The notes beneath the pieces were generated by a model that made no database searches, was not told the origin of the DNA, and was given only the letters and a program-made list of their open reading frames with translations. Below, one piece after another: positions 46,006 through 57,833 of a stretch of 64,000 nucleotides of DNA. The DNA is from Portulaca oleracea (Eukaryota > Streptophyta > Magnoliopsida > Caryophyllales > Portulacaceae). The DNA is taken from positions 31,750,644 through 31,814,643 of the forward strand of contig CM055875.1 of the NCBI GenBank assembly GCA_029582165.1. Reading direction: 5' to 3'. Numbering within the stretch: position 1 is the stretch's first letter; every line of letters starts with the position of its first letter. The position numbers and the translations under genes are program-made.

Positions 46006-46877
46006 AACACTTTGAAATCTCATTATCGTCCTTATACTTTATGGTCAATTTGCTTCTTGGAGCATCGTTTAGACTTTAGAGTAAATAACCCTATATATTA
46101 TGTGCCTAGTGTTTGTACACATTAGCAGATATTTGGGCATATGATTTGGGCCACTGAGTTGCATGGACTTCGCAGGTGGATACTGAGAAATTATTGATAG
46201 GTTTAAACTTGGGCCATGGGCTACTTTATCATATCATTTCATTGCAATATATCTGTTGGATTTTGAAATTTCCTTTTGGGTTATTGACCTTGAAGAACCG
46301 CCCACTAAGGGTAATTCTCTAAAGGTCTCTCTAGAACGTCAAGGTCCTTATTTGCAAAAATTGGTAGGTCCCTCTAAGGTGATGTGTGCGTTTTTTTTCC
46401 CAATATATCTGTTGGATTTTGAAATTTCCTTTTGGTTATTTTTCCAATCGAACTGATATACGGCCGTAACCCGAATCGCTCACCGACCGAATTGACAGGT
46501 CTATCGGTGGTTATCCTATAAAAAAACGGAGCCTTAGAAGGATGCATGTGATATTACATGCACCCTGGAGTAATCCTGTCAATTCGGACGGACGGACGGA
46601 CGGGTTTCGAATCGAGCATATATTGGGTTTGAGTAAATACAGATTGGGTGTATTTCGTGTTCGGGTAAATTTTTTATTGTTTTCATTGTGATATCCTATT
46701 ACTATTGTCAAATGGGACGTACAACTACTATAAATTTTCCTATTAAAAAGAACTTGGATCCAAATCCACTTACTGCCACCGGTCCTATACCTAGTTCCGA
46801 TACTTTTTTTTTTTTTTTGTTGAGAATATAGCTTTTTTTTTTTCTCTTATCCCTAACTAGTGATATCATTTCATTAA
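46006..46877. other. intergenic, with a 35-bp direct repeat
   Basis: Identical 35-bp words beginning CAATATATCTGTTGGATTTT stand at 46245-46279 and 46401-46435. No gene is recognised in this stretch. Confidence 0.5.
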
Positions 46878-47096
46878 GGGCTTGTTTGGTGAGCAAAATA
46901 GGAATGAAATTGAGTAGGAATGAGTTCTAATTCCTGTTTTTTCTGTTTGGAGAGCAATTTCTGGAATGGAATTGCAATTGCAATCCCTAGGGATTTGCTA
47001 TTCCTCCCAAATAGAGGGATTAGAAACCTTCCAAATGTGGGGGGAATAGACTATCCCTTTTCTTTCACAACAACAACAAAACCAATAATAATAATA

Positions 47097-47127
<31 letters not shown>

Positions 47128-48024
47128 TTATTATTATTATAATTATAGTTATAATTATAATTATTAATAATAATTATAATTATAATAATTATAATTATAA
47201 TTATTAATAATGAATTATAACTATTATAATAATTAATAATAATTATAATAATAATTGTTAATAATTAATAATAATAATTATTATTACAATTAATAATTTA
47301 TAATAATTATAAAAATTAATAATAATAATTATAATTATAATTATTATAATAATAATTATAATTATTAATAATAACTATAATAACAATAATTATTATTATA
47401 ACTGAACACATGAATAATTATTACTAAAAAATAATTATTAAATGTTATTAATTAATAATAATATATAATAATAGTAATTTAGTAATATGAAAATTAGTAA
47501 TTAATAGTTAATAATTAATAATTAAAATATATATTAATAATTAATAAGTAATTATTATAATTAGTTAATAATAATTGATAATTATTAATAAATAATTATA
47601 ATTATTAATAATTAATATAATAAAATTACTAATTGATACAAATGTCAACAATTAAAAATTAATTAATAATTATAATAGTTAATTATTTTCCATTCATAAT
47701 AATTATTAAATAATAAAAAATAATAATTTGTAATTTATATTAATAATATTATTAATTAATATGTAATAATAACTAATTAATAATTGATAATTATTAATTA
47801 TTAAAATTTTATTATTGTCATTATTATTGTAATAATAATAATAATAATAATAATAATTATAATAATTGTAACTATAATTATAACAAATACTATAACTATA
47901 GTTTTGATTCCATTCCACTGCTCATCAAACACTTTCATTTCAGGATTCTAATTCCATACCCAACCCCCTAGAATTCTAATTCCATACCCAACTCATTCCA
48001 CTTTTCTCTCCAAACAAGCCCTAA
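46875..48024. mobile_element. Tourist-type MITE with an expanded AT microsatellite core
   Basis: The element proper is 46878-48021 (1144 bp). It starts GGGCTTGTTTGGTGAGC and ends CTCTCCAAACAAGCCC, with TAA on both sides (46875-46877 and 48022-48024). The arms are inverted copies (GGAATGAAATTGAGTAGGAA against TTCCATACCCAACTCATTCC). About 820 bp in the middle (47083-47900) are an imperfect ATAATTATT-type array. A 3-bp TWA target is typical of PIF/Harbinger-derived Tourist MITEs. Confidence 0.88.
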
Positions 48025-48621
48025 AGATCTAACCAATAGAGAATATTAAAAGTGGCTAGACTTGCTGCGAAATTTCATAGCATTCACAAGCAGACATGTT
48101 TCAAGTCATTGAAAATTACTAAGTGAGGTATCAGATAGTGACCATAACACTAAATTATGACAAGTGAAAATTTGGTTCCATTCTTTATGAAAAAAAAACC
48201 CAAGACCAGAAAAAAGGAAAATAAAAAGGAAAGAGGCAGGACTTCCATGTCCAAGTTTTTAGTCAATTCTTTTATTATAACCTCTTTTTAAAAGCTGATT
48301 AGTCATTGGTCTTGTGGTTGTGGACCTCTAGATCATGCATGTCCTTACAAATACTATCAATTAGTTGGTGATAAAAAATAAAAAAAGGGGGTATTCAGTA
48401 AAGTTGGTAGACAATGGTGACTAAAAAGAAAATAATTTAGGACAAGTTACTAATAAATAAGTGAAATTAAAAGGAATATTCAATGTCATTGGAATGGGCT
48501 TACATTCCTAGCATTTACATACACAATTTCGTAGCTTTTTTCTGCTCGTTTTCCAACAAAATTCATCTTACTTTTCTTCTTGTGCATCATCATGCTCTTC
48601 CACCCAACCCCAGTTGGGGTC
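48025..48621. other. upstream region of the acyltransferase gene
   Basis: This is the 600-bp stretch between the Tourist MITE and the TATA box of the acyltransferase. I see no gene in it. It should contain the gene's promoter elements, which I cannot assign. Confidence 0.5.
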
Positions 48622-48630
48622 CTATATAAA
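48622..48630 (+). promoter_or_regulatory. TATA box of the acyltransferase gene
   Basis: CTATATAAA lies about 95 bp upstream of the ATG at 48720. Confidence 0.8.
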
Positions 48631-48719
48631 GGTGTAACAATGCATGTCCTTGAAAACCAACCCAAATACACACCTACACTCACATAACCTTAGCCTTTCC
48701 TCTCTAAAAACCTTGTATT

Positions 48720-50641
48720 ATGGCTGAGTCCACAGGCACTCAATCCTCCCTAGTATTCAAGGTGACTCGGGGGGCCCACGAGCTGATCGGTCCAGCGGAT
48801 CCCACCCCACACGAGTTTAAGGAGCTTTCGGACATTGACGACCAGGAGGGGCTCCGGTTCCAAATCCCGGTGATCCAGTTCTATCGGAACGATGAGTACT
48901 ATGGGGGCTCTGCTCTGAGGGGGCGTGACCCGGCTAAGGTGATCAAGGAGGCCGTACGGAATGCCCTGGTGCCCTACTACCCTTTCGCCGGTAGGCTAAG
49001 GGAGAAAGCTGGACGAAAGCTGGTGGTTGAGTGTAATGGAGAAGGAGTGTTGTTCACTGAGGCTGATGCTGACGTCACTCTCGATGACTTCGGAGAGGCC
49101 CTTCAGCCTCCTTTCCCTTGCTTGGAGGAACTCCTCTTTGATGTCCCTGGCTTTGGTGCTGTCCTTGATTCCCCCTTGCTCCTCATTCAGGTATCACAAC
49201 CTAATTAACTCAATATGTCATTAATCTAAGTAACCAAAAGTTGATATATACATAGTTTGAGAAATATATGTCACCTAAAACATAATCCATGTGAACAAAA
49301 TATTATTTGATGTAGATTAAGTTGTCTTAGATCCTTCTATCATGCAAGAAAAATACTTGTAAAAGTATTTTTTTAAAAAAATGTATTACTTTATTAATTT
49401 ATGCTTATCTCTATTAAAAAAAAAAAATGATTCCAACAACAAGAATTTTAACAGTGTAATTTTGTAAAGTAATACTAATATTATATACTCTAATCCTTCG
49501 TAGAGATCACTAAACAAAGTCAATTCTAAGTTGTAACACATTTGTTCAATATTGTTATCTACGTGCACGAACAGGTGACTAGATTAAGGTGCGGCGGGTT
49601 CATATTAGCATTGAGGTTGAATCATACAATGTCAGATGCAGCAGGTTTGGTCCAGTTTATGAATGCTGTGGCCGAGATGGCTCGTGGAGCTCCCAAATTA
49701 TCAGTCGAACCAATTTGGGAGCGTCACCTTCTTTGTGCGCGTGATCCTCCACGTGTCACATGCGTGCATCGCGAGTATGATGAAGTCGCGGACACCAATG
49801 GAACCATCATCCCACTTGATGACATGGTCCACAAGTCTTTCTTCTTTGGTCAGTACCTTTCCACCTTGTACATCGTTTTTGCTCCTATATCTTCTTTCTT
49901 ACGTACCAACTACCAACACTTAAATTTAATTGTGGTGTTCTTAAACATACTAATATGATTTAAATGCTGATTGCAGGGCCTAAGGAGATGTCTGCCCTAA
50001 GAAAATTTGTCCCGTCACACTTGAAATCATCTTCAACATTCGAAGTCTTGACAGCCTGCTTGTGGCGGTGCCGTACGATTGCCCTCCAGCCGGACCCCGA
50101 AGAGGTGGTTCGGATCATTTGCTTAGTCAACGCCCGATCCACTTACAACCCACCCCTCCCAGCTGGGTACTATGGCAACGCCTTCGCCTTCCCAGTGGCG
50201 TTGTCCTCTGCGGACAAGCTCACCAAGAACCCCCTAGGGTACGCCCTCGAGTTGGTGAAGAAGGCCAAGGCCGATGTTACTGATGAGTACATGAGGTCAC
50301 TCGCTGACCTCATGGTCCTCAAGGGTAGGCCCCACTTCACTGTCGTCCGGGCGTACCTAGTCTCGGATGTCACTCGAGCAGGGTTTACCGAGCTGGACTT
50401 CGGGTGGGGCCCGCCTGTGTACGGTGGGCCCGCCAAGGGTGGGGTCGGAGCCATTCCAGGGGTGGCTAGCTTTTACATACCCTTTAAGAATAACAAAGGA
50501 GAGAAGGGAATTGTGATCCCGGTTTGCTTGCCCGGCCCGGCCATGGAGAGGTTCATTGCGGAGCTCCATGGGTTGTTGAGTGAGCTTCCGGATCATCCGG
50601 TTGCTTCCGGATCCTCCCTATTCATAGCATCGTCTTTGTGA
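48720..50641 (+). CDS. BAHD acyltransferase, benzyl alcohol O-benzoyltransferase type (three exons)
   Basis: The enzyme transfers an acyl group from acyl-CoA to an alcohol in the cytosol. Exons are 48720-49190, 49575-49848 and 49977-50641, with GT-AG introns in phases 0 and 1. They give 469 residues, a little longer than the usual 430-460. The N-terminus has [20 protein letters not shown], and [10 protein letters not shown] follows at 89-98. The catalytic HxxxD is HTMSD at the exon 2 region [12 protein letters not shown] (about residue 174). The structural DFGWG motif lies in exon 3 ([15 protein letters not shown]). These motifs, with the N-terminal block, fit the clade of benzoyl-CoA:benzyl alcohol acyltransferases and HSR201-like proteins. 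The true substrate cannot be read from sequence. All key residues are present and no stop interrupts it. Confidence 0.93.
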
Positions 50642-51490
50642 GAGGTTTTAAATCAAATTAAGGCAAGTGATCGATCTATAATAACACCTTCAACTAAACT
50701 TGTGTGAGTGGATTATAATCCACTATGGATATTTATCCAAACATAGAACAAGAGTATTGGATTTTTCCTTTCCAATTTTGTGTAAACAAGTAAAAAGAGT
50801 GTTATGTTTGGTTATAAAAGTTACATTTGCTTTGTCTTCATGCTGCTCAATCAATATTGTAAACATCATCATTAAACGAATTGAAGTTATGTATCAAAGT
50901 TAACTTGTTTGTTCATCACCAAGTGAAAATAGATGTGTACTTTGCTTGGGTATTTATGTTTAAGAAAATGGTTTAATGAATCTCGAATAAATTAAATGCC
51001 AAAATGACCTTTGTTTTTGCTCAATTATTATTGTAAAAAAAAAAAGTAAAAACCATCATTTACTTTTGTTGGTGGGACAACTTATATATAAGAATAAATT
51101 ATGGAGGGCCATAAATGCACATCTTGAAAGATAAACATCATGGTCCTACACTTACATAGGTTTAAGATCACTCATCATAGTTATCATGGAATTCGGTATC
51201 TTCAAGTGGAATTATATCGAATTTGTACCACAAAGTCGGCAAAGAGAAGGAAAAATGGACAATGAATAATGACTCTATATCGACAATCAAGTTTGAAGCC
51301 TAATTTGTATTGCCAATTCGGCATGCTATATCCAATGGTTTTTCATGAACATGTAGCAAGTTGGTAGTGAGCAAAATCCCCAATCTAAGCCCAATATAAA
51401 CTGAAGACCCAAATAAGAAAAATACATGGTCAGGAGGGCCCAATAATTGTTTGGTGTTGATACATGAGATAACAACACATTGCTTAGCAT
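50642..51490. other. 3' flank of the acyltransferase, no further gene
   Basis: The first few hundred bases probably include the 3' untranslated region. The rest is AT-rich spacer with no recognised gene. Confidence 0.4.
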
Positions 51491-51670
51491 TTATGGGGGT
51501 GAGCAAAATTTATGGGACTCCCGATTCCATCTTGATCCCGATCAAATCTGTGTCCCAAATTCCCACTCCCAGTGGAGTTGGGATCGGGAATGAGACCAAA
51601 AATGAAATCTCGATCAATATCGGGACCGAGAGGGGGACTTAATACCATTTCCTGATCCCAATAACCGGTC

Positions 51671-51674
<4 letters not shown>

Positions 51675-51721
<47 letters not shown>
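51675..51721. repeat. (AT)n microsatellite
   Basis: An uninterrupted AT run of about 47 bp, following AATATA. Confidence 0.9.
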
Positions 51722-51726
<5 letters not shown>

Positions 51727-51840
51727 GTTCCCGCAATCTTTCTAACTTATCATCACATGCTGCCACAGTGGCTACTGCGTAAGTGCAAGGCTTCCCCCCC
51801 CCCCCCCTTTTTACTCGTGTTATTCCCCACTTATTAACAC

Positions 51841-52880
51841 TTTTTTTTTGGTAACTAAAGATAAGAAGTACAACTCTAGGTAACCCTTCTCTCAAGGGAT
51901 CTATGCAGCAAATCCTTATACAAAATAGAAGTCAAAGACGACAACGGCGGCGAGGGGAGGGGGGAGGACCAAAAAACTGCTAACTGAAGCGAAACATCAA
52001 ACTTAGCCAACCAGTCAGCCGCCCTATTACCTTTCCTAAAATATGAGAAATAGAAAGACAAGAACACAGTGGAAGCTTCAAACGAATATCCTCAAGTAAA
52101 GTTGCAATCTCCCATGGTGTTTGAGTTCACCATTTAAGGCTTTAATGACGCTTAGATTATCTCCTTCAATGTGCAGAGAAGACAAGCCATGGGCGAGGGC
52201 ATAGTGGAGCCTGTTCCGCAATGTAGTAGCTTCCGCCACGATAATTGAAGAAGAGGCCAAAGGAAAGGATGAAGATACAAACATATGGCCGAGTGAATCT
52301 CGAATGATGAAGCCACCTATACTCTCCAAAGATGATTTGGAGCCATTAAAATTGAGCTTGAACGACCCCTGCTGAGTTTTACTCCAACTAACCCAGATTA
52401 CCCTATCTCCTGAAGGAGCCGAAGAGTGATGCATGTCGTCAATAAAGGACTCCCCAATCTGATTGCGCATCCTCCACTCAGCTGCAGCTCTCTTTGCATG
52501 CACTAAGATTGTGATGGAGAGGGTGGTAGAATTCTTAAACACAATTGCATTATGAGCCTTCCAAATACTCAATAATAGAGTAATGACCCGATCAATATTA
52601 TGACTGCTCTTAATACGAACGCAGTAGGTTTTAAACGGCTCAGAAGTCTGAGGCATGGAAGAAGAATCCAACCAATTATGATGAAGAGTAGAGTCCCAAA
52701 TTTACTTAAAAATCGCGCTTGTTGAAAAATGGTCTTCAAGATCTTCAGGTTGCATAGAACAACAAGGACAATTTACACTAGGTAGGGAAACCCCCCGATA
52801 ATGCAAACAAGTTCTAATAGGTAAAGCATTCTAAAGGGATTGCCAAAGGAATAACTTTAGCTTTGGTTAATTATTTAGTT
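51841..52880 (-). pseudogene. 3' end of a LINE: zinc-finger and RNase H domains
   Basis: On the minus strand a zf-RVT-like block with CPCCSMQPEDLEDHF lies near 52740-52785. A connecting region follows with LLLSIWKAHNAIVFKN. Then comes an RNase H (RVT_3) domain with KLNFNGSKSS, GGFIIRDSLGHM and SLHIEGDNLSVIKAL (52100-52400). A frame change near 52075 leads to RKGNRAADWLAKF. A T run at 51841-51849, an A run on the coding strand, marks the 3' tail. The first catalytic Asp of RNase H reads Asn here (NFNG where the family usually has NxDG). The 5' part is missing, as is common for LINE insertions. Confidence 0.78.
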
Positions 52881-53281
52881 TCCAAATACAATTGAATTCC
52901 CAAGCTGAGAGTTAGGAGAAATATTATGAGTTAACCAAGTGGCTGACTTGAAGAGGTTATGTTATTTTTTTATTTTATGGATTAGTTTGAGTATTACTGT
53001 ACAAGGCTTTTAGTACATTTTTTTATTTTAGGAAAGTTTACGTTATTTTTATGTTGTTTTTTTTATAGAAACAAATCAAATAATAGGTGCAAATAGTTTA
53101 GAAAACCAAGACTAAAAATTCCTAGTTCGTTACCCATTCTGGTGGGAGTGGGGCCAGGGTCGGGAGCAAAAGCTTGCCCCCGGTCATAACTGGGGTTGGG
53201 ACTAGGAGTAAAAGCTTGCTCCCGATTACAATCGGGACCGGGACCACGAAAAATTACCGAGATCCCAATACCGCTCACCCT

Positions 53282-54300
53282 TAATTCATAGTAGTTGGTA
53301 AGTTGGATTCAATGGATCAAGTGGAACCTGTGAGCTATACTAAAAAAACAATAAGTCTATCTTCCAGTTTACCTGTATGATATCTACAATACAGTAAGTT
53401 TGAGTTTGGCTCACTTATTGAGGTGTAGAGCATATATAGCAGTGCCAATCCAATTTTTTGCTCAATTTGTGATGTGGAACACTAGTTGAGCCAAAATTTG
53501 ATTCACCAAAAGCCTTCTTGTCTCATGATGGAGATTGTGAAAGGTAGGAAAACATAGAATTTAGAAAGGAACTAATTAGGTTTTTACTCCTTGAGTTTAT
53601 GGGAAACTAGGATTTTAGTCATCATATTTTAGAAATTAGGTTTGCTCTACTTCAACTTTAAACATCTAATTATTTTACATTTTAGAAATTAGGTTGGCTG
53701 ACATAATTACCCCATGAAAAGGGTGTAAACGTCTGAAATGACCCTAATTATAAAAGCATGAAAAGACACATTACCCCTCAAAAAATGATCCTAATTGATA
53801 ACACTTAACCACCCCACCACCGCCACCTCCACTGCCTTCATCCTCGTTGTCTCGACCCATCTGCTTCAACAAAGACACCCACATCTCCGCAAAGCAACTT
53901 ACAAATGGAACAAATATTTGGATAACAAACTATATTATAGACATGTTCCCTACCCCTTGCCTTCTCTATCTTAAACCAGTTGTCCACCGTCTCCACTTGT
54001 TGGTTTCCAAAGGCCCCACCAGTCCCCACCACTCCACCTTCCTATCTCTTCCTTGATGGTTAGCCGCCAAGCAGTTGACGCATCGGTCACACGAAGTTGA
54101 GGTCAGAGGAGACAACAATGCGCTTTTGTTTGGAGTTGACTAGAAACAGTTTGAGAGGAAGGTTGTTGGACACTTCATAGGAGTCCTGGTCTATGCAGAG
54201 GGGGCATGATGCAATGTCATTTTTTTTTGGTTGGAGGGTTAGGCTGTCGCCCCGTCCCCAAAATATGGGGAGGATATAGTAGTTGTTGTTGGCTCCGGGG
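53282..54300. other. intergenic, no gene seen
   Basis: AT-rich spacer. Short frames here show no recognisable domain. Confidence 0.4.
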
Positions 54301-55077
54301 CGCGCGGTTGTTGATGTGTACTTGTAGACACCGAGTTTTTTTTTTGTCTAGTTTAGTATGTATTTTTGTAACATCTGGTATTTTTTCTCTCTTGTATTCT
54401 TTATTTTAGGAGGATGAAAAAAATAAGAGATGGGTAAACGGTAAACCTAGCAATGCATTCAAGCCACACATAAAAACGCATAGAAACCCATAAAAACCAA
54501 TAAAATCCATAGAAGCTACGTACAAAAAATCCTAGACATGCAAAAGCCACGTAAAACCTCGTGTAGATCTAATGGCCGCACGGACGTCAAAAGGTCTAGG
54601 GTTGGAATCTCATCTTTGCTTCAGAGCGCGAGCACCGTCCAAGCTGGAGATGAAGCACATTTTCCTGGTGGCTGTCCGGACTTCACGAGGTTCTAGCACC
54701 TCTTTGCCAACCCCACCGACCAACAAGACCCAAGTGTTTCCTTAGTGGTTGCGCGACCGTCCATGACATCGGAGAACACTATGTAACCTTGCTGCACAAG
54801 TTGGTCGAAGTACATGCATGCCTAAAACTATAAATACCATTCCTATATAACTCAAATGGGAGGATAAACTCTATCATTATCATATATTCTCTCTTTTCTT
54901 ATCATCAACATCTTCTTTCTTTCTTTCTCATTCACTATCACCCTCAAAACATATTCCATCTTATTTCTACTCTTTTCCATCATACTTTAATTTCAATCTT
55001 TCTTTTTCCAAATTCTAAAACAAACCCACAAAACACCATAAAACAAACCACGAAAAAAAACCAAAAACATCCTAAAA

Positions 55078-55692
55078 CCACAAACTAGGGATGACAATGG
55101 GGCGGGGAATCCCCGAACCCGTCGGGGCCCCGCCCCGCTATAGGGAAAAATCCTCGCCCCCATTGGGATGGGGATGGGGACGGGGACGGGGACGATTTTC
55201 CAAAATCCGCTCGGGGACGGGGTGGGGATGGGGACAAAATTTTCCCCATCCCCGTCCCCATTTTCCCCGTCGGGGTGAATTCCCAGTCCCCATCCCCGAA
55301 TCTCCATCCTCGAAAATGTTAAAATTACCAAATAACCTTTATTCAAATTTAATATATATATTAATGGGAAGGACAAAGTAATAATTTTCCAATTTATTCT
55401 CACTTGCTGATGTATTATTGTTTGATTTTGATGTATTATTACTTGAGCAAGTTAAATATATTGTATTTTGAACATGTTAAAAACCGGGTTCAATTAAAAA
55501 CTAGGTTCGATTAAAATTTAGTTAAATTTAGGATAGTTTTAGAAAATCTTCGTTGGGGATGGGGATGGGGCAAGAATCATTCCCCGAAGCAGGGATTGGG
55601 ACGGGGATGGGGATGAGTTTTGGGAGCGGGGATGGGGACGGGGGTATACTCCCCCATCCCCGATCCGCCCCGTTGCCATCCTTACCACCAAC
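55078..55692. mobile_element. GC-ended hAT-type MITE, copy 2
   Basis: The element proper is 55086-55684 (599 bp), in the same orientation as the copy at 20420. It starts TAGGGATGACAATGGGGCGG and ends GTTGCCATCCTTA. The flanks CCACAAAC and CCACCAAC match at 7 of 8. The two copies are nearly alike over their whole length. Confidence 0.92.
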
Positions 55693-55695
55693 TAG

Positions 55696-56550
55696 TTACT
55701 TGAAAATCGAAGGCAAAATTATCCCAGGCTAGGCAAGGTTCTCAGGTATCCATTGGTTAGGTATAATTTCATTGACATTCTTGTAAATCATGGAATCATC
55801 CTTTGTTTTGCAATGTTATAATATGATAATATCTTGTTCTTTTGTTCAAATGCATGTTGAGTGATTTTAAGATGTGATATTTCACTTTATCTCCCTACCA
55901 ACCTTTATAAAAGCACATTTTTTAAACTTCTGGTAGAGTCTTTCCTTAAGTGAGAAGAGAACTCAAAGGTCTTTACCTTTCGAGTTCATAATCTTACCCC
56001 TGAACTTTGTAATCCGGTTCCTAGGCATTGTCTTTCCTTCATGTTGAACATTTTGCTAATATTCAAACTGAACTCGAAGAGAGAGCTACCACTCGCTCTT
56101 TCTTCCTTGAATTTAATTATCCTATTTTCAAAATTTGCGGATGGGAAAAAGTTAATTTAGGCAATTTCAACTATTTAAAAATGCACATTACATAAATTGA
56201 AAATCAAAAGCAATGTAAACCACAAAAAGTCATTCTTGTTACTTGAAAATCAAAAGCAAGGTTCATGGGTATCCATTGGTTAGGTACAATTTCATTTTCA
56301 TTCTAGTAAATCATGTAATCATCCTTTGTTTGGCAATGTTATAATATGTTCATATGTTGTTATTTTATTCAAATGCATGTTGTGTGATTTTAAGAAGTGA
56401 TATTTTACTTTATCTCCCTTCAAAACTTTTTAAAAGCATATTTTTAAACTTCTAGTAAAATCTTTCCTTAAGTGAGAGGTGGAATCAAAGGTCTTTATCT
56501 GTTAAGTTCGTAACCTTACCCCTGAACTCGACAATCTGGTTCCTATGCGG
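55696..56550. repeat. direct repeat inside Tat/Ogre-like DNA, two units of about 320 bp
   Basis: Unit 1 (55696-56030) and unit 2 (56239-56550) both start TTACTTGAAAATC. They share TATCCATTGGTTAGGTA, CAATGTTATAATATG, CAAATGCATGTTG and TCTTTCCTTAAGTGAGA in order. The period is 543 bp. Confidence 0.85.
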
Positions 56551-56690
56551 AGTCAATTTTTTGAGTTTTCTCTTTTTTTTTTCTTTTTAAATAGTTTGGT
56601 GGTGACTTTTTCAAAAAAAAAATACATTATTCATATTGCCTAGACCATGTTTTTAAAAACCTTAAACTCCTTTCTTTTTGTGTGAGTTAT

Positions 56691-56796
56691 TGTAAAACCT
56701 TGAGATTTAAGAAGAACGGAACCGTTAGGATTATTATTGAACCGTTAGGTCTAAGTTTAAGTTTCAAGGACGAAACTTCTTTTAAGGAGGTAATGA
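56691..56796 (+). other. 3' end of a Tekay-like Gypsy internal region and polypurine tract
   Basis: The stretch with CAAGGACGAAACTTCTTTTAAGGAGG directly before TGTAAAACCCC matches the usual end of Tekay-type chromovirus elements in plants, including the purine tract TTTAAGGAGG (56781-56790). No open frame is left. Confidence 0.6.
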
Positions 56797-57833
56797 TGTA
56801 AAACCCCAAAAAATTCAAAGATGTTGACCGTGACGTCGTTAGTAAATTAGGTTTGACTTCGTTAATTGTTTATTATTTATTTGTGTTTATTTGGCTAACA
56901 CCTGAGCTCGTAGGATCGTTGTGGGACTAACAAGGGTATATCGGTAATTTCATGGGTATTAGTATTATTAGTATTACTCTCTTTATTATTAGTATTACTA
57001 TTAATATTATGTGATTATTATAATTGTTATATGAATATTATTTGTTATTATTATTATTATTATTATTATCACTATTAGTGTTAGTATTAGCAGTAGTAGG
57101 AGTTTATCTAGATAGAGTTTGTTAAGATTGAGTATCTTAGTTGGTTAGAGAGTGGGAGATTTTGATTAGGATTAAAATTAGTTTAAGGGAGAGATTAGAA
57201 GTTAATTAAGTGTTAAACTAGCACAAACACAACACACGCACACCCTCTTTGCTCTCTTTTTCTCACTCCCGACACTCTTGCTTCTCCTCTGCCCTGGACT
57301 CCCAACCGCCAGGAACGTCGCCGGAGCATCGCCCATACCGTCGCCGGCCGCCGCCCCGAGCCCAGTAACCACCGCCCTTCCACCCTCCGTTTCTCTTTCG
57401 CACTCACTTTCACTCTTCCTCTCTCTCTGTTCGATTCTTGCATCGCTGCACCGCCAGCCACAACTGCTGCCTCGCGCCACCACCAGGACCACCTTCGTCG
57501 CCGCTCCGACGTCAGAGGTCGGTGCACGAACCGCCGGAGACCATCGCCCAGCTGCCTAACCGAAGCATCAACGTGTTGCTGCTGCTGCTGTGCGTCGTGC
57601 CGACCAAGCTGCCAGTGACTGCCGCTGCCCAGATTGCCGGTGCCCCCTTTACGTAAAATCCTTTTTACTCCAGTTGTTGCACCCTACTGTGTTGTTCTTA
57701 GTTCTTGATTTGGATTACTATTCTTTGGACGTACATGATTATGAGTTAGTTATTTCAGTAATGTTATTCTGTTGTAGGTTAAGTAATTTATGGTTGTAGT
57801 TTTTGGTGTTTTTTTATGTGTTAATGTATGAGT

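Larger units (their letters stand above)
51496..53281. repeat. GGGGTGAGC-ended MITE-like element split by a LINE fragment
   Basis: The left end starts GGGGTGAGCAAAATTTATGG. Read from the right end the sequence starts AAGGGTGAGCGGTATTGGGA. Just inside each end, GATCGGGA and CCCGATTACAATCGGGA words are roughly inverted. A (TA)n run (51675-51721) and a LINE fragment lie between. No target duplication matches, so this pairing is tentative. Confidence 0.45.
54301..56690 (+). repeat. Tat/Ogre-like Gypsy LTR DNA split by a hAT MITE
   Basis: The first part (54301-55085) has two TATA-like words (CTATAAATACC near 54830 and CTATATAAC near 54844) and a long CT-rich leader. After the MITE at 55086-55684, the DNA carries GTTCGTAACCTTACCCCTGA and AATCTGGTTCCTATGCGG near 56503-56550, then TTTGGTGGTGACTTTTT near 56590. 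These words recall the LTR and leader of Tat/Ogre elements. No coding part is present, so this is a family-level inference. Confidence 0.5.

Noticed and set aside
47083..47918. Frames rich in Ile, Asn and Tyr in the AT array
   Set aside because: Pure microsatellite translation.
54206..54409. A 67-residue frame with Cys and Trp residues
   Set aside because: No homologue recognised, no promoter, and the surrounding DNA is LTR-like.
57202..57656. Overlapping Ala/Arg/Ser-rich frames on both strands
   Set aside because: They lie in the GC-rich block of a Tekay-like LTR and show no recognisable domain.
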